Part shown: positions 24,190 to 37,900 of the stretch, one piece after another | Position numbering within the stretch: the stretch's first letter is position 1 | Layout of the letters: every line of letters starts with the position of its first letter | Source of the DNA: Onthophagus taurus | Taxonomy: Eukaryota; Arthropoda; Insecta; Coleoptera; Scarabaeidae | Length of the DNA: 64,000 nucleotides | Direction of reading: 5' to 3' | NCBI RefSeq assembly: GCF_036711975.1 | Contig: NC_091971.1 | Coordinates: 2,487,501 to 2,551,500 of the forward strand | The notes under the pieces: generated by a model | What the model was told of the DNA's origin: nothing | Seen by the model: only the letters and a program-made list of their open reading frames with translations | The model's database searches: none | Program-made: the position numbers and the translations under genes

Positions 24190-27100
24190 TTATACATACC
24201 TTGATTTGCTGGAAAACACTCTTCCAGGACGTTTGGAAGACTTAGCGGTAAATCGGAGACTTGTTTATGCAGCATGCAGCTCCACCGCACTTTTAACTTG
24301 ATATTAGGGAATATTAGGGAACTTCCTGGAAGATGGATTGGTCAAGGGGATTCCATTGCGTAGCCTCCACGGCCGCCAAATTTGAATGCAGTTGACTTTT
24401 GTATATGCCCTATAAATGTTTTAAACCAAAAACTAAATTTGAATGCTTGGTATTTTTGTTGTACTGCCGGTAGCATACTGCCGTTTCTTGCAGGAACCTC
24501 AGTTAATCGTTATGCAGGTACAATAATGCCTAGCATATCTTATAATAACGTTCAAATCATTATATATAGATTATTAAAGTTTTAATAGAAATATTGGTTA
24601 AAATCTGTCAAACTGACATTCAACATAACCTCAAAATCGCAAACAATATTTTTTACCTTTAAAATATAATTATTCCAAGTGTTCAAACATTTTAATAGTT
24701 AACACATATTTCGACTCACATTATTATAGCTGTTTCTTCAACTTTTCGAGGTTTATTTATTCTTTTACTGATATTTTTATGTCAGTAATTTTTATGTAAA
24801 GTCCATTCCACGAACATTGATCAAATGTAAATAATTCAGCGTGATTAATTTCCAATTTATTAATATAATTTTGTCACGTGGATAAGAACAAAATATATTC
24901 ATTAAGCCAAATTGAAATAAATTAAAAGTTATATAACAAGAATTTGAATTTTAACGTTAAACGTCAAAAACATATTCAAGGTTATGTTTCTTGTCAAACT
25001 ATTACAGGTACCTGTAAATCATAGATAACTCAAACAGTTTCTAGTTCTACGTCTAGTGTTAGTTCTAATTTTAGTTCAAAAAAATATGCAACATAGTGAT
25101 ATCTAATACTAACTAGCGGTATCTAGCACTGTCACTAGAACTAACACTAATAGACCTAGAATTAGAAACATTTGTGTTTAACCGTGCATCTGAGAGCGAA
25201 AGTGCAAGAGAGTAATATTGTGAAGAATAATATTTGCTATAACTTTTGATCTAAAAGTTTTTTGATAAAATGCAAAATTTTTTATATAACGGAATTTACT
25301 GTAAATTATTATCTCATTATTTACTCATTATAAAACGTTTTCAATCTTAATTATGCCAAAAAAATAACGTTTTCAATTTTGGTAAACAATTTTAGCCAAT
25401 GTCAATAATTCTACCGGTTATAAACAAACTGTTTCTCTTGGTCATAATATTTTCGTTAGATAATTCTCGGAATACTTACGCTTTTACGAAGTTTATTTAT
25501 CAAAACTTGGTTGAATGAAGTAAACAGGCTTAAATGGATCTTGTCCCAACAAGAAAAGACTTCATTGTTAGCGGTGTCCCGTCGGAATCCCGTCGCGTCC
25601 GATCCTGTATGAATCACCCTCTTCAAACTAGCAAATGACTCATACATTTTCTTCTTCATCACCAAGGGGTCAGTAGACTATGTGCATGCAGCATCCTGTC
25701 TGCTGACTCGTACGTTTCAATATTTACATGAAACAGCACGTTTCAAAGAAGAATTTCTAATGTTTTTATGTCTCAGTTTATAAATTGGTTATATTTCGTC
25801 ATCACGTGTGCTAAAGATCTAAAATGTGAAATTTTCGGGCGAGTTTATCTGTAATAAATATTTTTCAGTTGCGCCATACTGATGCAATCGAAAACATTTT
25901 GTTGATACATATGCATAATTTGCAAAAGTACTTTTAAAAACAAAAGCAGGAAATGGCGTGTTATTAAAAAAATAAATCCACTTCCTTAGAAATAATAAAA
26001 AAACATCGCGATTATTATTTATCATTTAAATAATTGATACGGTTATCACTTTTCTAGGGCTACAATACATTTTCTAGAATCATTTTTATTTATTGTGTGC
26101 AGATTAAGATAAGATATCACAAATTTTCCTTAATTTTACATTAATTTATGTAAAAATAAAAAAAATTGTTATTTTAGTTACTAAATCCCAATTAGCAATA
26201 CTTTATACATCAACAAATATTTATTTAACTCTTGCAATAAACCCTTCTATATCAACAAACTTATCTGCGCGTTATCGTTAAGTCTTATCTAAAATTTAAT
26301 TTGCACCGAAAAAATTTGCGAATCCACATTAACCGTGTTATTGAACCGAAAATTTCGAAACTCCTTTTCCGTCTTTAGTCGCGACACGCGCACACTTATT
26401 ATTACTCAATCGTATTTAGCGTTTACATCGTTATTTGCGAGTAAACAGACTTTTTTGTTAGTCTTTAGATTGATTTCTTTTTGAAGAAATCAGTACACGA
26501 ATTTATTTCTTAGACTGTATATAAATAATTGAGAATGGAAAAGAGTGAATGGGAAGGAAGGGGGATTTCGATGGGGCAACTGATGAGGCAAAGAGTTTTG
26601 TAAGAACAACTCTGAAAGAAAAAAAAACGAAATAAGGAGTGCGAGTTTTGAGCGAACGTATGTTGTTGCAAAATGTTGAAACTGATGAGGTAATTATTAC
26701 CTTGAAATTTTATGTTTATGGGGAGTATCTATAATTTTTTTGGGAATAGTATTTTTAATTTAGAAAAGTTAGTTGTATTTGTTAAAGTTTATTGTGTATT
26801 AATTATACTGCTACATAAATTTAATGTTTGAGAATTATCTATCATTTACAGATAACTGTAATAGTTTGACAAGAAACATAACCTTGAATATGTTTTTGAC
26901 GTTTAACGTTAAAATTGAAATTCCTATGATTTATTCCTAATTTATTTCAATTTGGCTCAATCAATATATTTTATTCTTATCCATGTGACAAAATTATATT
27001 AATAAATTGGAAATTAATCACGCAGAATTATTTACAATGAAATGTCATTGTGTGACATTTGATCAATGTTGGTGGAACGGACTTTATATAAAAATTTCTT

Positions 27101-27685
27101 TCTAACAAAAAAATAGCGGTAAAAGAATAAATAAGTCTCGAAAAGTTAAAGAAACAGCTATAATAATGTGAGTTGAAATATGTGTTAACTATTAAAATGT
27201 TTGAAAACTTGGAATAATTATATTTTAACGGTAAACAATGGTGTTTGCGGTTTTGAGGTTATGTTGAAAATCAGTTTGACACATTTTAACCAATATTTCT
27301 AAACTGATATAATCTTTATATAATGATTTGAACGTTATCATAAGATATGTTAGGCATTGTTGTACCAGCATAACGATTAATTGAGGTTCCTGCAAGAAAC
27401 GGCAGTATTGTACATAATACGTAAAGAAAAAATACCAAACATTAAAACTTAGTTTTTGCTTTTAAACATTTATAGGGCATATACAAAAGTCTACGGGATT
27501 CAAATTTGGAGGTCGTGGAGGCTACGCAATGGAACCCCCTTAACCAATCCATCTTCCAGGAAGTTAGATGTTCCCTAATATCAAGTAAAAAGTGCGGTGG
27601 AGCTGCATCCTGCATAAACGAGTCTCCGATTTACCGCAGGAGACCGATTTTCCAGGAAATCAAGGTATGGGTAACAACCTATCCC
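24190..27685. repeat. Large inverted duplication (arms about 0.85 kb, spacer 1.8 kb)
   Basis: Left arm 24190-25036 and right arm 26825-27685 are reverse complements with moderate divergence. Outer ends are TAGGTTGTTATACATACCTT and AAGGTATGGGTAACAACCTA; inner ends share CAAACA / TGTTTG. Inside the arms are GCGTAGCCTCCACGGCCGCC (left, plus strand) and the matching GGAGGTCGTGGAGGCTACGC (right), and GACGTTTAACGTTAAA with ACATAACCTTGAATA. On the right arm 27506-27667 is open and ends ATCAAG/GTATGGGTAAC, like a splice donor; the left arm has the same donor but stops in that frame. It could be an inverted copy of a gene fragment or a large TIR element; no transposase is seen in the spacer. Confidence 0.8.
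25037..25200. repeat. CTAG palindromic repeat at inner edge of left arm
   Basis: Begins GTTTCTAGTTCTACGTCTAG exactly where the left arm of the inverted duplication ends. It continues with AACTAACACTAATAGACCTA and a decayed core TTGTGTTTAACCGTGCATC. The left arm is therefore bounded by CTAG elements on both sides; the right arm is not. Confidence 0.75.
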
Positions 27686-28946
27686 CTATGCTGCTTAACT
27701 TGAGGCGAAATTCTTCTCATACTTGTTTACAGCTTCATCAATGAACAGAACCCAAAACAACCTGAGTTAGTATTTTCGATTCCTATTTAATCAGATTTCT
27801 AAACCTACAAATTACGCTTTTTTAGATCAACAATACGAGTTGCTTTTATTTTGCTCTTATTTTACTTTGTGCTGATGAACAAACGTACTCTGATTCCTAA
27901 ATCCTAGGTAGAAATTGAATGGGAGAGGTGTAATAACAAACAAGTGAAAAAATATTTTAATCTTAAACGTTGTTTGAACTAAAAAAACATTAATATTAAA
28001 ATGCCAATAAGTATCCTAGAAAATTTGTTATGATAAACATATTTTTGATAATAGAACAATTCGGTAAAAAATGTTTATCTTATTAATAATAACAAGAAAA
28101 AAATGAGTCACTTTGTTTCCAAAACAGGATTACGTGACAGTTATCATTAATTTTTTTCATAACCACCAAACAAAAAATATCAATAAACAAATAAAAATCT
28201 TTTACGAAACGAAAACGAAAAGAAAACAACATCAACCCAAAAAAATAAGATAAAAAAGTAATCTCCAAACCGTATTTCCATCCATGCACACGCACCTTTT
28301 TCGAAAATTTCTATGTGAGATATAAAGTTTGTTTACTATTCAAAAAAGAGGGCAGATGTATCCAAGGAAAAGAAGAGATTGAGTAGGAAAAAAAAATTAT
28401 AAGCAGCTGGTGCTGCAAAGACTATTGTTGAGATGGTTTTATATGGATAAAAAAATCTTAGGGGTGGCTTCGAAGCTTGGTGTGGTGGATTGTAGGCGGC
28501 AGATGTCAGGTAAAATTTCACCTTGAAGCTTTTGTAGCATCCCTTAAACCAAAAAGGGAGTTCTTAGTACTGAGTTTGCGTCGGTATCGATCGCGCTTGC
28601 GCCAAAAGGCCCCTCCACGTTTTGGCGTCCATTTCAAAACGTAGAACTAGACATTCTCGATGACAGTGTGCACTTGGCTGCGATGGCGTTGAGTCTGCGT
28701 CGTTGAGTCCGCTCGTTCGATAAAACGCTAAATATTATATATATATTTTTTTATTTGACTCTTTATAATTATTACGCGAAAGTGGTTCAATCCGCAAAGT
28801 ATTAATTTCTTAAACAATTAAGTGTTTTCTTCTTCATCTCTCAGGGATTACATTAAATATAGAATTTTTAAGTCAAAAGTGGTTTTGTACTCGAAACAAA
28901 ATTATCGATTGTGTTCATTTTTGGGGATCCTAATAAATCAGTGAAG
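27686..28946. promoter_or_regulatory. trbl upstream region
   Basis: AT-rich, then a GC-richer block at about 28560-28730 (GGTATCGATCGCGCTTGCGC, GTTGAGTCTGCGTCGTTGAG) about 250 bp before the trbl ATG. This block is a plausible core promoter or 5' UTR. Location only; no initiator was assigned with confidence. Confidence 0.4.
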
Positions 28947-31900
28947 ATGCAAAATTTAATGCCAGAATTGTTTTCGCCGCAACAAACGTCGAGGGATGTT
29001 AAAAAAGTGGACCTGATTTCGAAATCTTATGTGACAAACATCGGGGATATTTTTTCTAAACATCGGGGGCCTAAAACACCCCCAAAGGATGTCGAGTGTT
29101 TGATCCATCGCGTAATATCGGATAGAGATGTGCCGAAATTAGCTTGTGACTATTTGGTGGAGGACAGTGTTAGCTCTTCTTATACGATAATAGGGAATAA
29201 GTATGTGCTTCTGGACACTGTGGAGGGAAGCTCAATGTACAAGTGCGTCGATATTCGGACGAAGGAGGAGTACGTTTGTAAGGTAAGCGTCGTCTTTGGT
29301 TCTCTTTTAAGCGCGGGGCGGTGCGGCCTCGTCGCGGAGGTCAAGTTGACGTCGTCGCAAATAAACGAAAAAATCAAGAACCCAACTTTCGAGTTTTAAA
29401 ACTCGTCGCGAGGACGCATTCTTCTCAGCCGCGGGCGATAGTGACCCACCCTAACCCTAACTCTTTCTATACACACTCACATACAGCATCTCCTCCAACT
29501 AGTTTTATTTCGTGAGAAAACCACTCACCCTATTATTCTCACCAACACTATTTTTATTAAATCAAATTAACATATTCTCCGCTTATCCTCCTTCTCTTTT
29601 CGCCTTTATCCACGTGGTGCAATTTTAAATGTCTCCTCAATATCCTAAAGACGACGTCATTCAACGACGTTCGTTTCCCGTAGCGCTCGTGATCAAAAAT
29701 AACTACGACTTTGTCAAGGTCTCAATATATACAATTCGCACCAAATAGTTTTGTGTAACATTCCAAATTTAATAATTTTTTTTTTAATTCTTTTTAGGTT
29801 GTTCCTCATACGAATTATTCAATGGTAGGTGCTCACTACCGTTTAGATTCAAACTCCCGAATAGCATCTCTTCACGAAGTTATAGTTCAAGATAAACACC
29901 TGTACCTATTTTTTCCACGAACATACGGCGATTTACACTCGTATGTTCGCTCGAGGAAAAGACTACGCGAATCGGAAGCAAAAAGACTGTTTAAGCAAAT
30001 CGTGGAAACCGTGCAAGTATGCCACGAAAACGGAATAGTGTTGCGCGACTTAAAGCTTAGGAAATTTGTATTCACGGATCCCGAGAGGTAAGTTCATGCT
30101 ATTTTTGTTCATTCTGACGCAATTTTATCCCCGTTTTACACATGATATACATACACCATGAATTATTTCTATATTAATGGTATTATTCATTTTTATTATT
30201 CATCGTATTTCTCGTAAACGATTGTTGCTAATTCATAAAAAGCTTGTTTAAAACGCATTAAAACTAAGCATCTAATTATGACCGTCATGGTATCCTATCA
30301 TGGTAATCACCATATCATCATGTAAACTTGACGTCAATGGAATAATGCGTACACGTCACGGTTTTTATGTTGCAATCTTTTCCAATATTGAATCAAGGAA
30401 ATTTTAATTGCAACTCAAACAATGGATTAATAAAGTTTACATTATAAAGTTGCGATTAATTGAGTAAAAAATGTTTGTTCTATATAAATAATGACATCAA
30501 AAATTCAAAACTTTAAAAAGTCTATTTATACATGGTGGATTTAGGATCTTTAGGATGTTTTTGGGTTATGGTCAAAGTTTGGCAATCACTAATTAAATCA
30601 ATTAAGGCATACCATCTTCACAACAACCTAATTTAACACCAAAGAAATTCCTTAACCAAACTGTAGAACCAAAGGAACTCCCTTTGGTTTCATTTTAATT
30701 AAAACTTGATATCCACATAGCAGACCTAATCCCAAAGCAACTCTGTCACAACTTTTTTTCATTCGGATATCTCCACAAATATAGGCATTAGATAAGCTAG
30801 AACTTTCTTAAACTGTCTTTAAACGCTCTTAAGCCCATTCTTACCACCTCTTGATAAATTTATCCGATAGATAAATCTAGCTCTTAGCCAATAAGAGCGT
30901 TTAAAATCACCGTAACCATGGCAACTGTCTCCTAGATAGTTTATCAAGAAGATGGTAAAAGTGGGAATTAATTCAAGTTTTTGGTTTTACCAGTTTCAGT
31001 CTCTTCTCATTGATAATATATTTTGGCACAAATATCACATGAGATAATTCATCTGGTATCTGGTACGTAACTTGTATAAAGAATCTATCTATTAAAGACC
31101 TCATATTCACAGTAATAATACTTCTCTATAGCTTCAACAGTCTTACTGGAACATCCTTGTGCCTGTAGTTAGCTCTTCAAAGATAGTCCATAAAGTTCAT
31201 GTAATTATATTCTTTAAAATTAACCGAAAATTAACCAAGGCAAGTCTTCAAAGTCAACTTTTCGATCACTTATCTCAAGAACTCTACTGCAAATTATTAA
31301 TGGTATGAGAATAACTGACCAACCCAACCCAAGGCTAGGTTAAGACTTCGATCTCTAGCAAACTGCGTCTATAATGTTTATTCTCTGCAGCTTTTTTTGC
31401 TGCTGGATACTCTTACGTCATTCCAAGCTGCTGACCCTTTCAGTTTTTGGGGACACATCGCTACATCAACCCGCAAAGCAGATAACCTTAACATGAGAGT
31501 ATGTTTTGACTGACGTGGTAATTGTATTCACTTTATGCCATGAAAAACTGAAACCTCGTAGACGGAATAGAATTCAACCCAAATCATGTATTGGAGAAAT
31601 TGTTTTCAGTCAGAACACTCCAAGACAGAGTTACGAATTACAAGTTGAAACCTTAATATCAATAATGTCATCGGTGCATACCGTTGCTTTCAAGCCAAAA
31701 CGACATAAACGCCAAAATAGTCACTTTTTTACTTAGGTAGGATTTTTAAATCTGCATCAAACAGTTATATAACCACAAACAAACTTCAAGCGCTAAAATA
31801 TTGGTTTAAAATTTATGTAAATGCCTATTTGAATACGACGCCGACGTGATGAAAGCTTTTTGGGTTTCCTGGAAAATCGAGCAAATTCTACAAATATAGC

Positions 31901-34900
31901 TACAATAACATTCGAAAACTCCTACCAGATCAGATAATGTTTACTTTGTTGGGACGGCGCCGAATACACAATCATATTTACCAGAAAATCGTTTGATACA
32001 AATGCTGAATTCATAAAAAATAACCAATTTCACCAAAAATTTACAACAAATCCTAATTACCAAAAAATAAAAACCAAAATATCCCAGTGTTATTTTTCAA
32101 ATTGTTATGTTGGATATTTATCTATCCAACATCTTTATTGGCATCTAAAAAAGAAAATCTGGCAACTCTTCGACGATGAGAATGCCAAAAAATGTGGTAA
32201 CAGTAAAAGCATCCATTCAACAATAATCAAAATGTCCATGTTGATGTTTTTATCAAATCCAAACTCTCTTTTAAAATGTATATACTCACTATATGTATAA
32301 GAAAGAATCAATATGAGAATTTCTCAACGTGATTGCGTTATGAATCTTATCTCTTCTTGTCATAGGTTAGTGCAACGATAACTTTCCGATTGAGAACAAA
32401 ACACGAGAATTGTAAAAATAAATTTTTTCGCTCAAAACAACACCTGGCCATTTAAAATCGATGAATGAATGAAAGAATGGTTCTTGCAGATGTTCCCTAC
32501 CGTCAACTTATCAAAAGAATCTTTTGTTATATCGGGTGGACACCTGGAAAATGTCTTTCATACTCGCGTAGGTGACACGAAACACTTGAACTAGTTCAGG
32601 TGACAAAAACCGATTTTTTTTTATTTCGATTCCTTTTTCCAAGTTGTAACCGAGATTTTAGTTATTTCTATTAGCGGCCGCGTTGTAACCTTAGAACGAG
32701 AAGGTCCCTGCGAAGGTCGATGAGGTTCGAGCCAGAAACGCAAAACTTCACATATTCATTTACATGGATTTTTTTTTGTTACTTTACCTTGAAATTTGAA
32801 ATAGATAGTTTTTAAATATTTTTATTTTATTAGTATTAAAGTTTATATTTTAATTTTTTGGGTAATAATAATAATTAATTTTTTTCGCTGTCGTTTGAAA
32901 TATCGAGGTTAAATCTTCGCGCAACCTCTCTCGAATTTCGCCAATCCCACGCACTCTTCGTCCTTGTTTATCGTACCGTTTACTATATTCTGTCTCCGTT
33001 GGTTACGTTACCCGGACCTTAACCTACTTTGCGTGGCAACACAAAGCTGCATTTCGTAGTCTTGGCCTTATTTCCAGGAGGTTAGAAGGTGCGCAGAAAA
33101 CTATTAAAACTAAGATGTTCTAAATTGACTTTTTTTGGGGGGTTTTTGCTGAATTCTTTTAATTGGAGATTATGTCCATCCAGACGCAAGTTGTCTAGAG
33201 TCTAGAGGGAGCAGGAAAACCTGACGCTTCTTAATTGCTTTTAATAGCTTTGTTTATCACCACTTTGCTTGCGTCATCGACGCGGCGCGCACACACCGAT
33301 TTCGAAATGCAAGGCACGTTGCATCAACTTTGGTTTGCACTGCAACCATTATTCAATTTGTTATTTCAACACCTTTTGAATCTCCTCTATAGATTTGGAA
33401 AAAATTTGGCAACTTTTTTGATTTCAAAATAAATTTTAAGATCCTCTTTGAAACAATTTGCGTCAAAATGAATTATTATTTTGATAAAAGTATTACAAAA
33501 TTTAATTTATAAATAGTAACAAAAAAAGCTATTACATTAGTGTTTATAAAAAAATAAATCGTGTAGTAAGGTTCTGATAGCGCGTTGATTAAGATTAGAC
33601 GTTTGTAATTGAGCAATTTAAACGGATGTATGCGTCAGACGTGGGTTTAATCACGCGATTCGGGTGTTGGGTTTCTACGTAAAATTGTATGAATGAAAAA
33701 CCGGGAAATTCCTGTTTTATATTAGATCGAAGTGAATAATCCAAATAAGTAATTTGTTGAGATTACTTTTGTTTTGGAATTGTTGTTACGCCGTAAGAAA
33801 ATTGCGTAATCTTATCTGTTGCAAGTCGGATTCTTTTCGAATTTTTTTTTCTGCCGCGTTGCAGCGCCCGATTGCGCCACCACCACACCGACTCTACACA
33901 CACCATAATACGCGCGCCACTCCTACAGCAACAACCGACGGGTTTCTATATGTTTAACCGGATTGCTTTAACTTTTGTAACGATGCCATTTCATCATCGT
34001 GGTTGATGTGTCCGAATTGTGCAAAATGTTTGCTCGTCGCTGTAAACGTAACGTTATGTTTAGTCGGCTCATTTTTAATTTTATTCTTATTTAAGCAATG
34101 TTAGTATTTAGTCAACATTTTTTTTTAATCGCAATTTCTTTTTACACCTGTACAAATCGAAATAATTGCTACATAAACTTCGTTCAGGGTCTTTGGATTT
34201 ATCTCTCTCGCATTGTTTCATAAAATCACATTCGACCCTCCCTATCGAGACTTATACAGAGAGCACGCAATGAAGCAACCTCGCACACGATAAGTCAAAG
34301 AGATATCAGTATTTACCCAATACTGTTTGCCGCTGTCTGTATACGAGATTTTCAACACCATTTTTTTTGGGCCCCCGATAAAAATGACGAAACCACTTGT
34401 TGTCACGCTTCTCTCTATCCATCCAAATTGTACCCGAAAATTCCTAACGATCTCGTTTTTCCCCCCTATTGTGTTACATGACTCAACTAATTTTTTTACC
34501 ATGAATTTAATTTCATTTCGAAACCACTTCCTCTTTAAACCCTACTTCAAAGTTAAATAATCAACAATACTACTACAAAAAAAAATCTATGATTTATCAA
34601 AATTTTACTGAATTGGATAAAATAGGACAAAGAGTAATTTCGAAACAAAGGATTTCGGAACGTAAATCGATAGTTGTGTCGGGCGCTTGGTGCGCAAGAC
34701 TGGCAAAAACAATGGTGATTGCGATGACGTGCGCAAACATGTGTCGTTTCGTCACGTTTTTCTCTGTCCCTGTGAACGGAAGAGCGTATACAGGACGCAG
34801 GATATGATGCCCCCGCTTCGGGGTCCGCCGAAAAAGGACACAATTGCGTTCAACTTGAAACGTGTGGGTTGTTGCTATTGAATCTACTAAATAGACGCGA

Positions 34901-37900
34901 ACAGGATATCGGAGACCGGAAACCGCAGCCATTGTGTCGGCTCCCCTTTTTTTCCGAAAAGGACCATTTCCGATTCTAGCGATTACGTCCTCCGGATGAC
35001 GTCAAGAGGTCAGCTCACCGCCTGCTTATCCATTCACAGTTGTACCCGTTGTATCCGCAATTAAGCTAAACGGGAGGTCTATTAGTAAAGAGTAAAGACT
35101 AATTTAGCGTACTCAAGGTTGTTTTTATTAGTATTTATGATTGTTAAAGAATGCTTAAAACAATTTTTAAATGTTAAATTTGATAATAAAATTGATTCTA
35201 AGAAAAAATAACTTCATTGATAATTTTTTTTCTTCTTATCGCTTAGAATGTATTGTCTAGTTCTAAAAAAACACAAAAGAAAAAATGATAAACGATTTTG
35301 TAACTTTTTTTTCTATAAAATTAATCTAGATTTTAGGTTAATAAACTTTCTTATCAGCTTTTCTTTGTAATCTCTGGTATTAAAAATTTTAAGACACACT
35401 TTATTACCTAATTATTAACGTTACGTATTAAAAGTCAATGAATCGAAAAATCTTCTGTAATACATATCCAAAAATAAAATTATTCCAAATATTTGTTTAA
35501 AAGCCGGTGGAAAGAGGTGATAATAATCTCGTTTTTCCATCTGTGCATCTGTTTTTCATAAAAAGGCATCTGAACAAATAAAGGAAATGTAGTATTTTAA
35601 AATATTTACTTATTTATACGATTTCACTATTTCTTTCCTTTTTTTTGTTAAAAAAAGTTAGTAACCAAAAATGTATCCATCACGATTAGACAAAATGCGA
35701 ATTTTCTGACATTGCATTCTCAAGATTTTTTTTTAATTTGATCGCATTCGTTGTTTTCTAGAAGCATTGAAATTCCATATTAGGTATCAATTACATCTGG
35801 TACAGTTAAATGTGACCTTAATATATTTCTTAATATCTTTGTTCCCAGTCGTTTACTACACCAAATAGGAAAAGGAAGTGTGAAGACTAACATCACACCC
35901 ATAAAATGGACACCCAAATAATCGATACACTTTCACAGTACGAAACAAAGCGAACCCCTGACAGCCTTCAAATAAAGAACCCAACCCAAGCTGCACTCTT
36001 TTTGGACAATACTCAAACTTAAATTTCATAGCTAAAATAATATAGTTTAGAAAAAATTTTAATCTATAAAGTTGATGCATTATCTGGAGTGTTTTAAATA
36101 ATAAGACGACTCAAGGAAAAGAAGTTTTTCTAATCTCCATAAATTTAAACATTCGAAGGCGCATTGTCGAAATGGCGAAAAATGAATTGGATTTTTACTA
36201 TTGCTATTATTTTATATCTAGATAACACTGTTGATGTTAATTTGCAATTTGCCATTTTTGCCTAGAGTCTGCTACCATTGTTAATGCTCATCGTCTTCAT
36301 TTCAGCAATAACAAGAAAAATGAAAATGAAATTCGGGTTGTCAAGGTTTCGTAGTTATCCACGATTGTCTTCAAAATTCGATCTCTCTCTGGTTTATTTT
36401 TTAAGCTAAGGTTGCAGTATTTCAATCCGTCATGTTCCGGCATTCGCTGATTGCTCCTTCATCAAAAAGTTCGTTGACATCACGAATTCACTGCGCTCAT
36501 CCTTTCTGGAAGTTGTAAAGCTTAATAATAGTATGGTATGATTATTGGGACACATTTTTATAATGAAATTTTTATTTCATTAGAGCAATTTATGCACCAA
36601 CCTTAATTCCATGCACACTATTCACGATTCAGTTCGCTGTTTCAATATTGCAAACCTTTTTTTACCATAAAAAATTATACATGTACTTTCTGAATTTATC
36701 AACATAGTAATTGATGTTTAAATAAGCCATATTACAGTTATTACACTTTCTCCGTTTGTCCGTGAGGTTGCTCAATTTTCTTTCTATCCCGGATTCGTCC
36801 AATGTGTTTTGTATTTTTTGTAGCTAGACGTAATAATTAATAAAAACTGCTCTTTTTTAATTTAAACATAATGAGGACAATTGTTTGCATTGTTAAGTTC
36901 TTATGTATATTATAAATAGAAACGACGTACTTACACTTAACAATATTGATAACAACTGGGCTGACCTCATACTGTCTTGGGTGAGGTGTTGGCATGTTAA
37001 ATACATACCAACAAGACTTTTTATAATAAATTACCATAAAATTTCAAACCTATTTGGGTTGAAAAGTGTATCGATAAGCCGTCTAAAAATCCTCGAAATA
37101 TAAAAATTTCTTTTTATCAATACAATATCATTTCAGAGACACGTCATAAAAGCATTGTTTTATGTTTCGTAAACGTTTGTTTGTAATCATTTGAAAAATA
37201 GATAACAATAGTGGAGTAAGTAGATAAATAACATAGCGGTGATTGTGTTTAGTATTTTTGAAAAACGCTTGTTTTTGTTAGCAAAGATTTTTTGTTTGAT
37301 ATTTCACCTGAATGCGTTCCATATTTTTGCTTACAATTAGTTAGAAGGTTTTTGCGACGCAAGGTTTCGCGCACACACTTACGTAACGCGTCATAACCGC
37401 TCAAGGTCCGTCAAAGGTTACACCGATATTAAAAACGATTACTTTAATAGTGTATAGGCGTTTCGAAATCGACAAATTCAACGGCGTATAACACAATGCT
37501 GTTTATAGTTTCCCATCGAAAATTTTGTATCTCATGGCCCCTGGTAATATGGGGATCGTAATAATGACGAAATTCGATACTAAATTGGTTTAATTGACGA
37601 GGTTCTTCAACTCGAGAGATCGTGTATCGGGGCGCGTGGCAGATGTCTTCGGTTACTTTGAAAAAAAAGCAACGAACACAACAGAAGAAGAATAAAAAAA
37701 ATTATCGAAGGTACGTCACGCGAGGAAGCCGGCGTTCTTAAAAATAAAATGGCTGGAAAAAAATATAAAAAGGAGAACAGACTCGACGTTCCGTTGTTGT
37801 GAAAGAGATCCGTATAGGATAAAGCAGTCCAGGTAGTAGGATGTCGCTGCCTTTGGGTATATGGCAGATGGCGTTTCGACCCTTTTCTCTTCTTCTCCTT

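Noticed and set aside
25456-25665. Minus-strand 69-codon frame in the spacer of the inverted duplication
   Set aside because: No transposase motif and no similarity to other coding sequence here; too short to support a call.
34242-34932. Five overlapping frames on both strands
   Set aside because: Simultaneous openness on both strands points to base composition; no conserved motif in any frame.
36120-36620. Possible decayed transposase in trbl intron 2
   Set aside because: Short runs such as [12 protein letters not shown] were seen on the minus strand, but no catalytic motif could be placed.
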